The position numbers and the translations under genes were made by a program. The notes under the pieces are model-generated. The model was not told where the DNA came from. It ran no database searches and saw only the letters and a list, made by a program, of their open reading frames with translations. This document shows, piece after piece, positions 9,462-18,409 of a stretch of DNA of 64,000 bases. This DNA comes from JAUIJL01 sp965366625 (GTDB taxonomy: Bacteria > Acidobacteriota > Thermoanaerobaculia > Multivoradales > J023), in NCBI GenBank assembly GCA_965366625.1, contig CBDUGP010000040.1:5163-69162 (forward strand), written 5' to 3'. The first letter of the stretch is position 1. Each line of letters starts with the position of its first letter.

Positions 9462-11780
9462 TCAATGCCAGTGGATTCGCCAGCATTCGGTGCCGCTGCC
9501 GCAGGCTCCTCGATAACCCACGTCGGCCGCGACCAAGCCGTCGTTGAAGCGTCCGGCCACCGGTGCGTGGGTGGGATTATTGCCGCCGAACCAATGGCTG
9601 CCGCCGTAATTGGTGGCGGTGAAGCTGGTGCCGTTGCTCAGATGCATGCGCCAGCAAAGCATGCCCGGGCCGCAATATCCGAAATAACCCACATCGTCGA
9701 TGCCGTTGCCGTCGAAGTCGGCCGCCACGGGAGTGTTGGTGGCGTCGGACCCTTCAAACCACATGCTGCCGCCGAAGCCGGCTGGGGAGAAGCTGCTGCC
9801 GTTGCTGCGGTGGACGCGCCAGCATTGGGTGCCGGAGCCACATTTTCCTCGGTAGGCGATGTCGTCAGCGAAGCCATCGTTGTCGAAATCACCGGCGACG
9901 GGGGTGTTGGTGGCGTCGGACCCTTCGAACCACATGCCGTTGCCGAAGCCGGCGGTGGAGAAGCTGCTGCCGTTGCTCATGTGAACGCGCCAGCATTGGG
10001 TGCCGGAACCGCATTTCCCTCGGTAGGCGATATCGTCATGAAATCCGTCGTTGTCGAAGTCACCGGATACCGGACGACTCGTGGGATTATTGCTGTGGAA
10101 CCACATTCCGGCACCGAAGCCGGCGGTGGAGAAGCTGCTGCCGTTGCTCAGATGGACGCGCCAGCAATCGCTTCCACCCCCGCATTTACCGTAATAGGCA
10201 AGATCGTCGATCCAGCCATCGTTGTCGAAATCACCTGAAACCGGCGTATTGTTGGCGTCGGAGCCCTCGAACCAGATGCTGCCTCCGAAGCCGGTCGTGC
10301 TGAAGCTTTGGCTACCGGTATTCAGGTGGGCCCGCCAGCACTCGGTGCCGGAGCCGCACTTCCCGCGATAAACGATATCGTCCAGACCATCGTTGTTGAA
10401 ATCACCCACCACGGGGGTGTTGGTGTAGTCGGATCCTTCGAACCACATGCTGCCGCCGAAATTGGCCACGGTCAGCTCTTCGTCGAGGGGGATGAAGCCC
10501 TCGATTTCGGGCCAGATCTCGGTCATCAGAACCCCTTGGTTTTCGCAACCTCCGGCATGGTGCAAAGCGACGACACCATGGGAATCTCGGGCCAAGACCG
10601 GTGAGCCCGAGCTTCCCGGTTCAGTGTCGCAGAGATAACCCATATCCGTATCGGCCGGGCTGCCCGCAAAGGCCGGACCGTCGGTCACAGGGACATCTAC
10701 CCGGCACACGTCTCCGGTGTTTTGGTCGCTTTCGATCGACATGCGTTTACGTTTGCCACCCGGGTGTTGGGGGATATAGATCTCCTGATCTTGCACCACC
10801 GGATCCAGATCGGGTAAGAGGAAGCCGTAGTGATTCACCGAGGCGAGATTCTCGATGGTGAAAAGGGCGAAATCCAACGCCACATCGTCCGCCAAGAGGG
10901 TGTCGCCGTCGACCTTGGTTTTGCCCGCGCCGAAAAGACCGACGCAATTGTTGTGCTGGTAGTTGAACCAAACCTCGGTGTTGTTCACGTCTGCCTGGCT
11001 GGTGATGCAATGCTCGTTGGTGAGCATGTGATTGCTGGGACCGATTCTCCAAGTCGTACAGATACGGGTACCGTTCAAGAGAAGCACGCCAACAGCCCGG
11101 GACCGGGCGTATTCCGTGGGGTGAGAGGAGTCGTAACACGCCACCCGGCGATGGTCTTTGCTGCCGCAAATGCTCTTTTCGTACGTCTCTTCGAAATCAT
11201 CGTTCAGCCAGGGATAACCGTGGGCGTAGCTGTCGAGAGCCACGGCGGTGCCCCGCCCGTCCTTCAGGCGTGTTTCGAGAATCACCGTGTCTCCGTCCAC
11301 GGAGATGCCCCAGACATCCCGTTGGGTGTTGTTTTTTCTCGGGAATTTGGAATCTGAATTCGGTTCGTCCGGCTCACCCGGATCGGACATCGGCGGTAGG
11401 TCCGGGCTGGGACCGGCGGGTGCGGGTTTCGGATAGGTATACACCTCGGTGCGATCGGCATTGGAGAGAGTCAGGGTCTCTCCCTCTTGCAAGCTCAGCT
11501 CACGGAAGTGGATCTTGATGTAAGAGGCTTCGGGATGGTGAATCTCGTGACGCTGAACGGCGCCGTATTCCCGGTCGAAGGAAAGCTCGATCGGTTTGAT
11601 CTCTCCCACTTGAAAGGGTTCAGGGGAGCTGATGGCTTTGTTGATCTTGTTTATCTCCGGAGCAACAGGCTGGGCTTGCACGCCCGAGGGTGCGAGGAGA
11701 TGAACGAACCCGAGCAAGAGAAGGGCTGCGGTCCATTTCAGGGAATTCCAAACACGACGCGGGGACGCTTCAAGCAGCAT
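9462..11780 (-). CDS. secreted trypsin-like serine protease with six FG-GAP/VCBS-like repeats
   Basis: 772 residues, with GGAG seven bases before the ATG. A signal peptide (to about residue 36, GVQAQ) is followed by a beta-rich propeptide-like region and a chymotrypsin-fold protease. The triad is visible: His257 in TNEHC, Asp303 in ALDFALF and Ser391 in GSSGSP. From about residue 445 there are six copies of a roughly 53-residue repeat (GFGGSMWFEGSDATNTPV, then GDFDNDGFADD, then a Cys-containing WRVH block). Each carries a DxDxDG-like calcium loop typical of FG-GAP/VCBS repeats. The repeats are nearly identical to each other, suggesting recent expansion. The closest analogues are glutamyl-endopeptidase or lysyl-endopeptidase-like secreted enzymes. 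It is likely a scavenging extracellular protease with a calcium-stabilised binding module. Confidence 0.9.
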   Translation of the reverse strand: MLLEASPRRVWNSLKWTAALLLLGFVHLLAPSGVQAQPVAPEINKINKAISSPEPFQVGEIKPIELSFDREYGAVQRHEIHHPEASYIKIHFRELSLQEGETLTLSNADRTEVYTYPKPAPAGPSPDLPPMSDPGEPDEPNSDSKFPRKNNTQRDVWGISVDGDTVILETRLKDGRGTAVALDSYAHGYPWLNDDFEETYEKSICGSKDHRRVACYDSSHPTEYARSRAVGVLLLNGTRICTTWRIGPSNHMLTNEHCITSQADVNNTEVWFNYQHNNCVGLFGAGKTKVDGDTLLADDVALDFALFTIENLASVNHYGFLLPDLDPVVQDQEIYIPQHPGGKRKRMSIESDQNTGDVCRVDVPVTDGPAFAGSPADTDMGYLCDTEPGSSGSPVLARDSHGVVALHHAGGCENQGVLMTEIWPEIEGFIPLDEELTVANFGGSMWFEGSDYTNTPVVGDFNNDGLDDIVYRGKCGSGTECWRAHLNTGSQSFSTTGFGGSIWFEGSDANNTPVSGDFDNDGWIDDLAYYGKCGGGSDCWRVHLSNGSSFSTAGFGAGMWFHSNNPTSRPVSGDFDNDGFHDDIAYRGKCGSGTQCWRVHMSNGSSFSTAGFGNGMWFEGSDATNTPVAGDFDNDGFADDIAYRGKCGSGTQCWRVHRSNGSSFSPAGFGGSMWFEGSDATNTPVAADFDGNGIDDVGYFGYCGPGMLCWRMHLSNGTSFTATNYGGSHWFGGNNPTHAPVAGRFNDGLVAADVGYRGACGSGTECWRIHWH

Positions 11781-11890
11781 GATCTACTCCAAGAAAAGAA
11801 TGGAAGGGTCGAAATGAGCACCACCCTGCGGAGCGGGAGCCCAATCCTTAAGAACAGTTTGAGTCGTCGAAGTGATAACCGACTTTGATG

Positions 11891-11932
11891 CACCGACTTG
11901 CAGACACCGTCTTGCAGACACCGACTTGCAGA
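11891..11932. repeat. three tandem copies of a 14-bp unit
   Basis: CACCGACTTGCAGA occurs at 11891-11904, 11905-11918 (one substitution) and 11919-11932. It lies in the spacer upstream of the minus-strand protease and no gene crosses it. It could be a simple repeat or a set of regulator sites. Confidence 0.85.
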
Positions 11933-12049
11933 CAGAAGAGCACGATCTGTGCCGGCAACGTCACCAGCCCAAAAGGGCGCTTTTAGAGATAAAACCTTCT
12001 GAAGTGGGCATGCGATTACCCAAATCCTCTCGCAAGTGGGCAATGGGTT

Positions 12050-12376
12050 ACGTCCTTCTTCGAAGCGCAAACCGAGCCGGCAACGCGTCAGGAGGTCGAC
12101 CACGTCGGACTGGCCCGCGTCTACCTGGCTCAGGGCCGGCTGCACGATCTGCGCGGCGAGCCGGAAGCGGCGCGCGACGCCTGGCAGCGGGCGGTCCAGC
12201 TGTTGAAGCCGTTGGCGAGTTCGGAAGATTGGCTGTCCAAGAGCTTGCTCGCCGAAGCCCTGCTCCGGCTCGGCCGGGTAGAGGAGGCCAAACCCTTGGT
12301 GGAGAAGCTGCGCGCTTTGGGCCTACGACTGCCGAGCTTTGTGAAGCTCTGCCGTGACGCCGGGATGCCGGCCTAG
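12050..12376 (+). pseudogene. C-terminal remnant of a TPR-containing protein
   Basis: The + frame from 12050 to the TAG at 12374-12376 reads as a good TPR-type C-terminus (VDHVGLARVYLAQGRL, ARDAWQRAVQLLKPL, SLLAEALLRLGRVEEA, LRALGLRLPSFVKLCRDAG). It has no start codon and no upstream domain. Such tails end kinase-TPR or CHAT-TPR proteins in this kind of genome. Upstream sequence is AT-richer and unrelated, so the 5' part has been deleted. The fragment sits just before a sigma-54 activator, a neighbour that such kinase-TPR proteins might have had. The remnant reading is well supported by the protein pattern; the identity of the parent gene is inference. Confidence 0.7.
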
Positions 12377-12619
12377 CGGTGGAGGAGGAGATCGAAGGCC
12401 GCCCCAGCAAAGACCACAGTGGCCGGTAGTGCGGGAAAATATACGGGCGAAGAATGTCAACGGGCGATGAAGGCTTTAGATTGGCCCAGAGAGCGGGCGT
12501 CGCCTCGGCCGTCGGCGTAGAATGGCGCGACACAATGACGTTCCGCGCCCTCATGCCACTCTCCCTCGCCGGCAGAGGGCGCGAGGGCTCCTGCGGAAAT
12601 AAAAGATAGGATCTCTGGC

Positions 12620-14182
12620 ATGCCCTCGGACCCGGACTGGCGTCAAGCCCTGCACATGGAGACACCCCGCGCACCGACCCCGCGACCGGAGGTGGCCGCG
12701 AGTCGGATCGCGGCTCTGACGATCCTCGCCCATCCGGATCCGATTTGGGTCGGCGGCCGGGCGTTGTTGCGCGGGCTCAGCGCCGGCCGCAGCGTCGAGG
12801 TCTCCCGGCTGGCGCCTCGCTTCCTGCTTGCGATCCAGGATGCCCGTCCCCTGGCGGATGCCCACATCAGTCGCCGACCATGGCACCTCGAGCCCGTCTC
12901 CGGGGGCCGCCTGCGCCTCGTGCCGGGCACGGTCGAGCTGGAGGTCGACGGTGCTTCCCCGGGTCGCAAGCTCGAGATCGATGCCGAAATGCTCGAACGG
13001 GGAGTCGTCATCCGGCTGGGCGAGCGGGTAGCCCTCTTCCTGCACCTCCACCCTTCCGCGCCTCAGCCCTCCTTCCCCAGCCTGGGCTTGGTGGGACGGA
13101 GCGAGGCCATGGATCAGGTCCGGCACGAGATCGTCCGCGCCGCCTCCAGTGACCTACCCGCGTTGATCCGCGGTGAGACCGGCACGGGAAAAGAGCTGGT
13201 GGCCCGTGCGCTCCACGAACACGGCTCCCGCCCCAAAGCCCCCTTCGTGGCGGTGAATATGGCGGCTATTCCCACACATCTCGCCGCTGCCGAGCTCTTC
13301 GGAGCCGAGCGCGGTGCCTTCACCGGCGCCTCGTCTCGCAAAGGTGGATTCTTCCAACGCGCGTCGGGAGGCACCCTTTTCCTCGACGAGGTCGGCGAGA
13401 CCCCTCTGGAGGTCCAAGCCCTACTCCTCCGGGCACTCGAGAGCGGCGAGGTCCAGCGAGTGGGTGCTGCCGCGACTTCCCGGGTCGATGTGCGCATCAT
13501 TTCCGCCACCGACGCCGGCCTTGAGGCCAAGGTGTCCGAGGGCGAATTCCGGAGCCCTCTCCTGCATCGGCTGGCGGGTTTCGAGATCGTGCTCCCGCCG
13601 CTGCGGGATCGGCGTGAGGATCTCGGGCTGTTGCTCTATCATTTCCTCGCCGAAGAGCTGCAGAAAGCCGGTGATCTCTCTCGGCTGGGCCCGACGCGGT
13701 CCGAGGAAGAGCCCTGGATCAGCGCTTCCTTAGTCGCCCAGCTCGCCGCATACGACTGGCCTGGAAACGTGCGTGAGCTGCGCAATCTGGCGCGCCGACT
13801 CGTCGCCACCGACACCGAGCCGGCGCACCTGCCGGCCACCTTTGCCCGCTCACGGCGGAAGCCCTCGGGGGCGGAAGCCACATCCCCTGCCCCGGTCCAA
13901 CGCCGCAAGCCGTCCGAGATCACCGACGCCGAGATCCTCGAAACCCTCGAGGCCCAAGCCTGGGACCGCAAGGCCACGGCCCAGAGCCTCGGCATGGCCC
14001 GCAGCTCGCTCTATCTGCGGTTGGAGTCGATACCGGGAGTCAGGAAGGCTTCGGACCTGAGCAGAGAAGAGATCGAAGAAGCCCGGCGAAAGACCCATGA
14101 CGATGCCGTGACCGCAGCCACCGGGCTGCGAGTGTCGGTCGCGGGTCTCGAACAACGGATGAGGGCACTGAAGATCCGCTGA
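12620..14182 (+). CDS. sigma-54-dependent transcriptional activator with FHA-like N-terminus
   Basis: 520 residues. The N-terminal 150 residues are beta-rich and resemble an FHA-type phosphopeptide-binding domain (ISRRPWHLEPVSGG, then LGERVALFLHLHP), but the match is weak. Residues about 155-390 are an AAA+ sigma-54 interaction domain with Walker A GETGTGKE, the sigma-54-contacting GAFTGA loop, Walker B GGTLFLDE and the WPGNVREL motif. A C-terminal Fis-like helix-turn-helix follows (RKATAQSLGMARSSLYLRL). The key residues are intact, so it should be active as an RpoN activator. FHA-headed activators are commonly controlled by Ser/Thr kinases, several of which are encoded in this window. No clear -24/-12 site was found nearby. 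Confidence 0.92.
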   Translation: MPSDPDWRQALHMETPRAPTPRPEVAASRIAALTILAHPDPIWVGGRALLRGLSAGRSVEVSRLAPRFLLAIQDARPLADAHISRRPWHLEPVSGGRLRLVPGTVELEVDGASPGRKLEIDAEMLERGVVIRLGERVALFLHLHPSAPQPSFPSLGLVGRSEAMDQVRHEIVRAASSDLPALIRGETGTGKELVARALHEHGSRPKAPFVAVNMAAIPTHLAAAELFGAERGAFTGASSRKGGFFQRASGGTLFLDEVGETPLEVQALLLRALESGEVQRVGAAATSRVDVRIISATDAGLEAKVSEGEFRSPLLHRLAGFEIVLPPLRDRREDLGLLLYHFLAEELQKAGDLSRLGPTRSEEEPWISASLVAQLAAYDWPGNVRELRNLARRLVATDTEPAHLPATFARSRRKPSGAEATSPAPVQRRKPSEITDAEILETLEAQAWDRKATAQSLGMARSSLYLRLESIPGVRKASDLSREEIEEARRKTHDDAVTAATGLRVSVAGLEQRMRALKIR

Positions 14183-14722
14183 GCTTGGGCAGACACGCTG
14201 ACACGAACGCCTCTGGCTAGAAAACGAAACGAAGGCGGATCTGGTCCGTGGGTCATGCTTGGCGCTGAAGCACTGACACGTCGTTGACACGGATGCCAGG
14301 AGCTACCGCGATGGTCTCGACACGCCCTGACGCACTCCGAAAGGTGAAGGAGTCAGACTGGGACACGGTCAAGCGTGTCAGGAGTCTCCGCTAGATCTGT
14401 CGGCCGGCGAATGGACTCGGTGATCTCGAACAGCCGGCGGTAGATCCGCTGCAGATCCATCGCCGACTCCAGCCCCGCGATCCTCCCTGAGAACGCCAAA
14501 TGAGCAGCCTCGATATCGTCTCGATCAAACGTTTCATCCCGCCTCTGCTCTTGCCCCAAGCCAGGGAATCGAGAGGATCATCGAGGCGACAACTCTATTG
14601 ACAAAGGATTTGGCGCGGTCCTTGCTTTAAGGGTGAATGACCGAGAGCTCGATCTCCAGCGCGGCAAGGCAGATAAATGCGTTGCCAGCAGAACCTGGAG
14701 ATCTACACAAACGGAGGAAACA
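14183..14722. other. gene-free spacer upstream of the acidic peptide
   Basis: No protein pattern is convincing on either strand. A 68-codon minus-strand ORF (14353-14559) has no recognisable features. The only signal I would keep is a TTGACA box near 14598. Confidence 0.5.
14598..14630 (+). promoter_or_regulatory. possible sigma-70 promoter for the acidic peptide gene
   Basis: A perfect TTGACA lies at 14598-14603. The -10 region 17-21 bases later (CTTGCTTTAA, 14621-14630) is poor. It is about 95 bases upstream of the ATG at 14723. Confidence 0.3.
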
Positions 14723-15028
14723 ATGAAAAACGCAAGAACCAGAGGACCGAAGACCCCGGTGGGCAGGATCCTTGTGAATCAGCCAGATGACTATCCGGAA
14801 GTCGAGGCCCAGATCGATCTGGCGCACGGTTGCATTATCGTCGATGCCATCGTCGACGTCGTTGCCGACGCCGCTGTCGACATCGTTGGCGATGCTGGTG
14901 GCGAAGCCGTTGCCGATGCTGGTGCCGCCGACTCCGACCCCGCCGACAGCGGATATGACGGCGACGACGAAGGTGACGGCGACGACGAAGGTGACGGCGA
15001 CGATGGCAGTGCATCCACCGCCGCATGA
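14723..15028 (+). CDS. small acidic Ala/Asp/Val-rich peptide, candidate secreted or modified peptide
   Basis: 101 residues. The ATG is set by an excellent ribosome site (ACGGAGGAAAC, six bases upstream). The first 40 residues are ordinary and mildly basic, then charged (MKNARTRGPKTPVGRI, then DDYPEVEAQIDLAHG). The rest is low complexity: an alternating Val/Ala/Asp stretch (VDAIVDVVADAAVDIVGDAG) followed by a Gly/Asp tail with the direct repeat GDDEGD and a final SASTAA. The pattern is that of a leader plus a core-like tail, seen in some RiPP precursors, but no family is recognised. It stands 258 bases upstream of a hydrolase, an SdpA-like gene and an SdpB-like gene. It could instead be a calcium-binding or simply a low-complexity protein. 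Confidence 0.6.
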   Translation: MKNARTRGPKTPVGRILVNQPDDYPEVEAQIDLAHGCIIVDAIVDVVADAAVDIVGDAGGEAVADAGAADSDPADSGYDGDDEGDGDDEGDGDDGSASTAA

Positions 15029-15286
15029 CAACGACGCCTAATCCGATCACACCGATTGCCCTATCCGGCCCCCCTTCCACTGTCGCTTTGCCGGAGCTTG
15101 CCGTCGGCTAAATGGCAGACAGGTCGCGATCAACACGACAACACCTCTGCACCCGCCGCACCTGGGCGCGGCGGGTGCCACGAACTGTAAGTCCGGATGG
15201 CAGAGGATCAAAAGGGGCTCTGACCGACACTCGCTAGATTTTCTGATGAGCGGGCTCCAGTGATCCACCGGATCTGAGACCAGGCT

Positions 15287-16849
15287 ATGGATGAATCTCG
15301 AAAGCAAATTTGCGACTACCTGGAACTGAGCTGTCAATATTTTCTCCTGCCTGGGCTTTCGGTCGGAATACTCTGTCGGGGCAAGCCCCTGGAGATCATC
15401 GACATGCCCCAGCCGCAGCAGAATTCTACTGCGTACAAAGTGGGCTCACTCACCAAATTGGTGACGGCGATCACGGTTCTGCTCCTCCGCGAAGACGGAG
15501 CGCTGAGGCTGTCGGATCCAGTATCGCTCTATCTTCCTTGGTTCGAAGCGAAGCCAAGCGATGGCTCTAAAGAACCCATGACACTTCGTGACCTCTTGCT
15601 GCATACCAGTGGATTGCCCCGGGGGGACCTTTACACCAGTAATCCGTCCATCGATCAGATCAAGATGACCATCCGGCGTCTCGCACCATTGGATGTTCTG
15701 GATTCCGTGAATGTCGTCAAGTACTCCAATCTGGGCTACATCCTCCTCGGGTTGATCATCGAGGCCGTCAGCCGGGAGTCGTATGCGTCCTTCGTACGTC
15801 GCAGACTGTTCGATCCCCTAGACATGACCACCTCGGGATTCGATACGGAAGGAGTCGGCGATACGATGACCACGCCACACCGGCCGGTTTGTTTTCTCCC
15901 GGAAAGCAATGCACCCTACGAGCTCGGAGAGATGCCGTTGCTCTCGGGGCCCCATTCCTCGTTCGACATGTTTTCGACGGTGGCCGAATTCTCCAAGATT
16001 CTCTCTTGCCTTTTGGCCAATGGGGTTTATGAAGGCGTGCGCGTTCTTGAGGAAGAGTCTGTTTCTTTCCTGCTGAGCATGCGACATCCAATGTCCTGCG
16101 GACTGAGCGCGGGCCCGGGATTCAATGTCGTTCCATCGAGAATCGGAGACATCTATTTCGAGAGCGCGGAGCATTTCGGCCACAGTGCCTCGATGCTCTT
16201 TATTCCAGATCAGGAGATCGCTCTTCTCGCCATGACCAACCGCGGCTCCGCAGGGCTCGATCTGTCGAGCTTGCTCAATACCATCCAGCGGTACCTGACC
16301 CGGAATGGGCCGCTGGACCACAGATACCGTGAGCCAGAGGCTCTCCTCGGGACCTACACGTCCGCTGCCGGCTCCGAGATGGCCATAACCGCCAGCGCCG
16401 AGGGCTTGCAGGTTTCAATGGATGGGGAAAGCTCTTCGCCGCTGGTTTACATGGGCCAGGGGCGCTTTCTGAAATTGGCAGGTTGCTGCCGCAAGTACAT
16501 TTTCTTGATGGATTGCACCTCAGAAGGTGTGCTTGGATTCGGAGCTGGCCCTCACTATTTCTCCTGCGAGGGATCCGGTGGGGCGAATCAGACCACACCT
16601 TCGAAATACTCCGATGTGACGGGTATCTACAAGAGTCCTGCGGTGGGGCGGATTGCCGTTTTCGAGCGGAGCCGAGAGCTCCGCCTTGCCTTTTCACCGT
16701 GCAAAGAAACCATGCTCGAAAAGGTTTCGGCAACGGAGTTCGTGCAGCGGGAAGGGCCGTTCGCCGGGGAGCGGGTGACGCTCGACCACGAGGCGGGAAT
16801 CCTCAGATTTGGTGCCCAGGTGCTCGACAAGACGGAAGAGAGATTTTGA
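15287..16849 (+). CDS. beta-lactamase-family (class C/penicillin-binding-like) serine hydrolase
   Basis: 520 residues. The catalytic SxxK is SLTK (about residue 64, in AYKVGSLTKLVTAIT), the Tyr motif is YSN (VVKYSNLGYILLG), and a third motif is probably FGHSAS in place of KTG. The C-terminal 170 residues form a beta domain as in the D-aminopeptidase/esterase branch of this fold. No signal peptide is evident, so a cytosolic peptidase or esterase is likely. The next gene starts two bases after the stop, and two more coupled genes follow. Members of this fold act as D-peptidases, esterases or acyltransferases on peptides. Here the enzyme could process a peptide product, which is inference from context. 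Confidence 0.85.
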   Translation: MDESRKQICDYLELSCQYFLLPGLSVGILCRGKPLEIIDMPQPQQNSTAYKVGSLTKLVTAITVLLLREDGALRLSDPVSLYLPWFEAKPSDGSKEPMTLRDLLLHTSGLPRGDLYTSNPSIDQIKMTIRRLAPLDVLDSVNVVKYSNLGYILLGLIIEAVSRESYASFVRRRLFDPLDMTTSGFDTEGVGDTMTTPHRPVCFLPESNAPYELGEMPLLSGPHSSFDMFSTVAEFSKILSCLLANGVYEGVRVLEEESVSFLLSMRHPMSCGLSAGPGFNVVPSRIGDIYFESAEHFGHSASMLFIPDQEIALLAMTNRGSAGLDLSSLLNTIQRYLTRNGPLDHRYREPEALLGTYTSAAGSEMAITASAEGLQVSMDGESSSPLVYMGQGRFLKLAGCCRKYIFLMDCTSEGVLGFGAGPHYFSCEGSGGANQTTPSKYSDVTGIYKSPAVGRIAVFERSRELRLAFSPCKETMLEKVSATEFVQREGPFAGERVTLDHEAGILRFGAQVLDKTEERF

Positions 16850-16851
16850 AA

Positions 16852-17394
16852 ATGAATCAAGTCTTGGTAGATTCTCTGGTTCGTCTGCTGACAGATGGTT
16901 TCATCGTCAGTCTGCTCCTCTGGATGATCTTTTGGGATTCGGAACCGCACAATCCGATCCGAAAGCACTGGATTCCCAAGGTGCAGTGGCTCTTCGTCTG
17001 GCTGGGGCTCAACGCCGAATGGAAGATGTTTTCCCCTGATCCCCCCAGAATAGCTATCTGGCCCATGGCGAAGCTGACGATGGAAAACCGGGATGTCGTC
17101 TACTGGGAGCCTACGCCGTTCGATAAGCTGACGGCGCTGGAGAAGGTGAAGTTCAAGAAGTCCCATAAATATTTCCAGAGGGTCGTTCTCCCGGAATCCG
17201 GGGTGCAGATCAAACAAGACTTCATAGAGTATCTACTTCGGAGATACTTGCACGGAGAGCCTCTCATCCGGGTGGAGGTCTATCGGGTTGCCCAGTCGAC
17301 AGAGCCGTTCGGGGCACAGGATGCTGGGCGACCGAAACCCACCAAGGAATTGGTCTATACGTTTCGTCCTGCAGCCACGGGAGGTCTTCCTTGA
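16852..17394 (+). CDS. SdpA-like small membrane-anchored protein
   Basis: 180 residues, with its start two bases after the hydrolase stop and a GGAAGAGAG ribosome site. One N-terminal membrane helix (about 11-27) is followed by a soluble domain with the motif WKMFSPDPP (about residue 60). A WxxF(S/T)xxP motif recurs in SdpA and in small proteins encoded next to HTTM/SdpB proteins. It overlaps the downstream HTTM gene by four bases, the same gene order as sdpA-sdpB. In Bacillus, SdpA and SdpB together mature the SdpC toxin. The assignment rests on size, motif and gene order, not on a search. Confidence 0.6.
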   Translation: MNQVLVDSLVRLLTDGFIVSLLLWMIFWDSEPHNPIRKHWIPKVQWLFVWLGLNAEWKMFSPDPPRIAIWPMAKLTMENRDVVYWEPTPFDKLTALEKVKFKKSHKYFQRVVLPESGVQIKQDFIEYLLRRYLHGEPLIRVEVYRVAQSTEPFGAQDAGRPKPTKELVYTFRPAATGGLP

Positions 17395-18281
17395 CCCTCG
17401 AGGAGATCGGCTTGGCCTGGAATAGCTTTTTCTATGATCCGATTCCTGTGCAAACGATCGCTGTCTTCAGGATCTGTTTTGGCCTGCTGCTCCTCGTCGA
17501 CGCATTGAACACCTTCGCCAACGCCGAGCCCTATCTAGGTCCGAAAGGTCTTCTCGAGTATCGTCGTTTCTTCAAACAAAGTCACGGTAGGGCTTTTTCA
17601 TTATTTGTCTTCTTCCCGCCTACCATGCGATCTGTTTACTGGATTCTGTGCCTTCACTTCGTTGGAGTCACGATGATGACAGTAGGCCTCTTCACAAAGG
17701 TCAGCACCTTGCTGGCCTTTGTGACCGTCCGATCGATCGTGACCCGAAGCTCGGCGCTCTGCAATGGTGGCGACAATGTCGCCAATATCATGTGCTTTCT
17801 TCTCGTCTTTGCGCCGGCGGGGCATGCCTATTCTCTAGATGCGGTCTGGTTTCATGCGCCGCAGGCGCCTGGAACAGAGTCTTTGCAACATGCACCCTGG
17901 GCGCTTCGCCTCATGCAGATCCAGGTGTCGATCATCTATCTCAATACGGTGTACTGGAAGCTCAAGGGGACAACCTGGAGAAATGGGACCGCCGTCTATT
18001 ATGCCGCAACCCACTCCATCTATCGTAAGTTTTCGATCCCGGGGCTGCTCCTGAAAAAGCCTTGTGTGCAGTTGTTGACTTGGGGCGTTCTGGTACTCGA
18101 GTTTGCCTTGGGCGCAGGGTTGTGGGTCGAGGACTTCCGTCCCTGGCTCGTCCCCATGGGTTTCCTTCTGCACCTGGGTGCCGACTATATGTTGAATGTG
18201 CATCTGTTCGGATGGTTCATGATGGCTTCGCTCCTGTTGTTCGTCGATCCCCTGGTGTTCGTTGGCCTCTTCGGCGGATGA
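17391..18281 (+). CDS. HTTM-domain (SdpB/vitamin-K-carboxylase-like) membrane protein
   Basis: 296 residues. The TTG start overlaps the upstream stop (TTGA) and has GGAGG before it. Several transmembrane helices are visible, with the HTTM hallmarks FRICFGLLLLVDAL near the N-terminus, a GLFTKVSTLLAF loop and the YLNTVYWKLKGTTWRNGTAVYYA segment. HTTM proteins include SdpB and the bacterial homologues of vitamin-K-dependent gamma-carboxylase. No proven carboxylase residues can be judged here. Coupled to the SdpA-like gene, it is probably the membrane half of a peptide or protein maturation unit. The substrate may be the acidic peptide upstream or a protein encoded elsewhere. Confidence 0.82.
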   Translation: MTLEEIGLAWNSFFYDPIPVQTIAVFRICFGLLLLVDALNTFANAEPYLGPKGLLEYRRFFKQSHGRAFSLFVFFPPTMRSVYWILCLHFVGVTMMTVGLFTKVSTLLAFVTVRSIVTRSSALCNGGDNVANIMCFLLVFAPAGHAYSLDAVWFHAPQAPGTESLQHAPWALRLMQIQVSIIYLNTVYWKLKGTTWRNGTAVYYAATHSIYRKFSIPGLLLKKPCVQLLTWGVLVLEFALGAGLWVEDFRPWLVPMGFLLHLGADYMLNVHLFGWFMMASLLLFVDPLVFVGLFGG

Positions 18282-18409
18282 ATCTTTCGCCTCCGCGGCA
18301 AGATCTCGGGAGATCCGGGTGTAGGTCCCCATGCGACCCCGTGTCCGTGGCTTCAGCGCTCACCGAAAATCTAGCGGCCGCGTCGGACGTCGTAGCGTAG
18401 AATCGGGGA

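Noticed and set aside
9327..10238. Regular repetitive + strand ORF with repeated GGGEAAAVAQ-like units
   Set aside because: The repetition comes from the FG-GAP-like repeats of the protease on the minus strand.
14353..14559. 68-codon minus-strand ORF in the spacer after the sigma-54 activator
   Set aside because: No ribosome site, domain or neighbour supports it; could be a remnant but cannot be shown.
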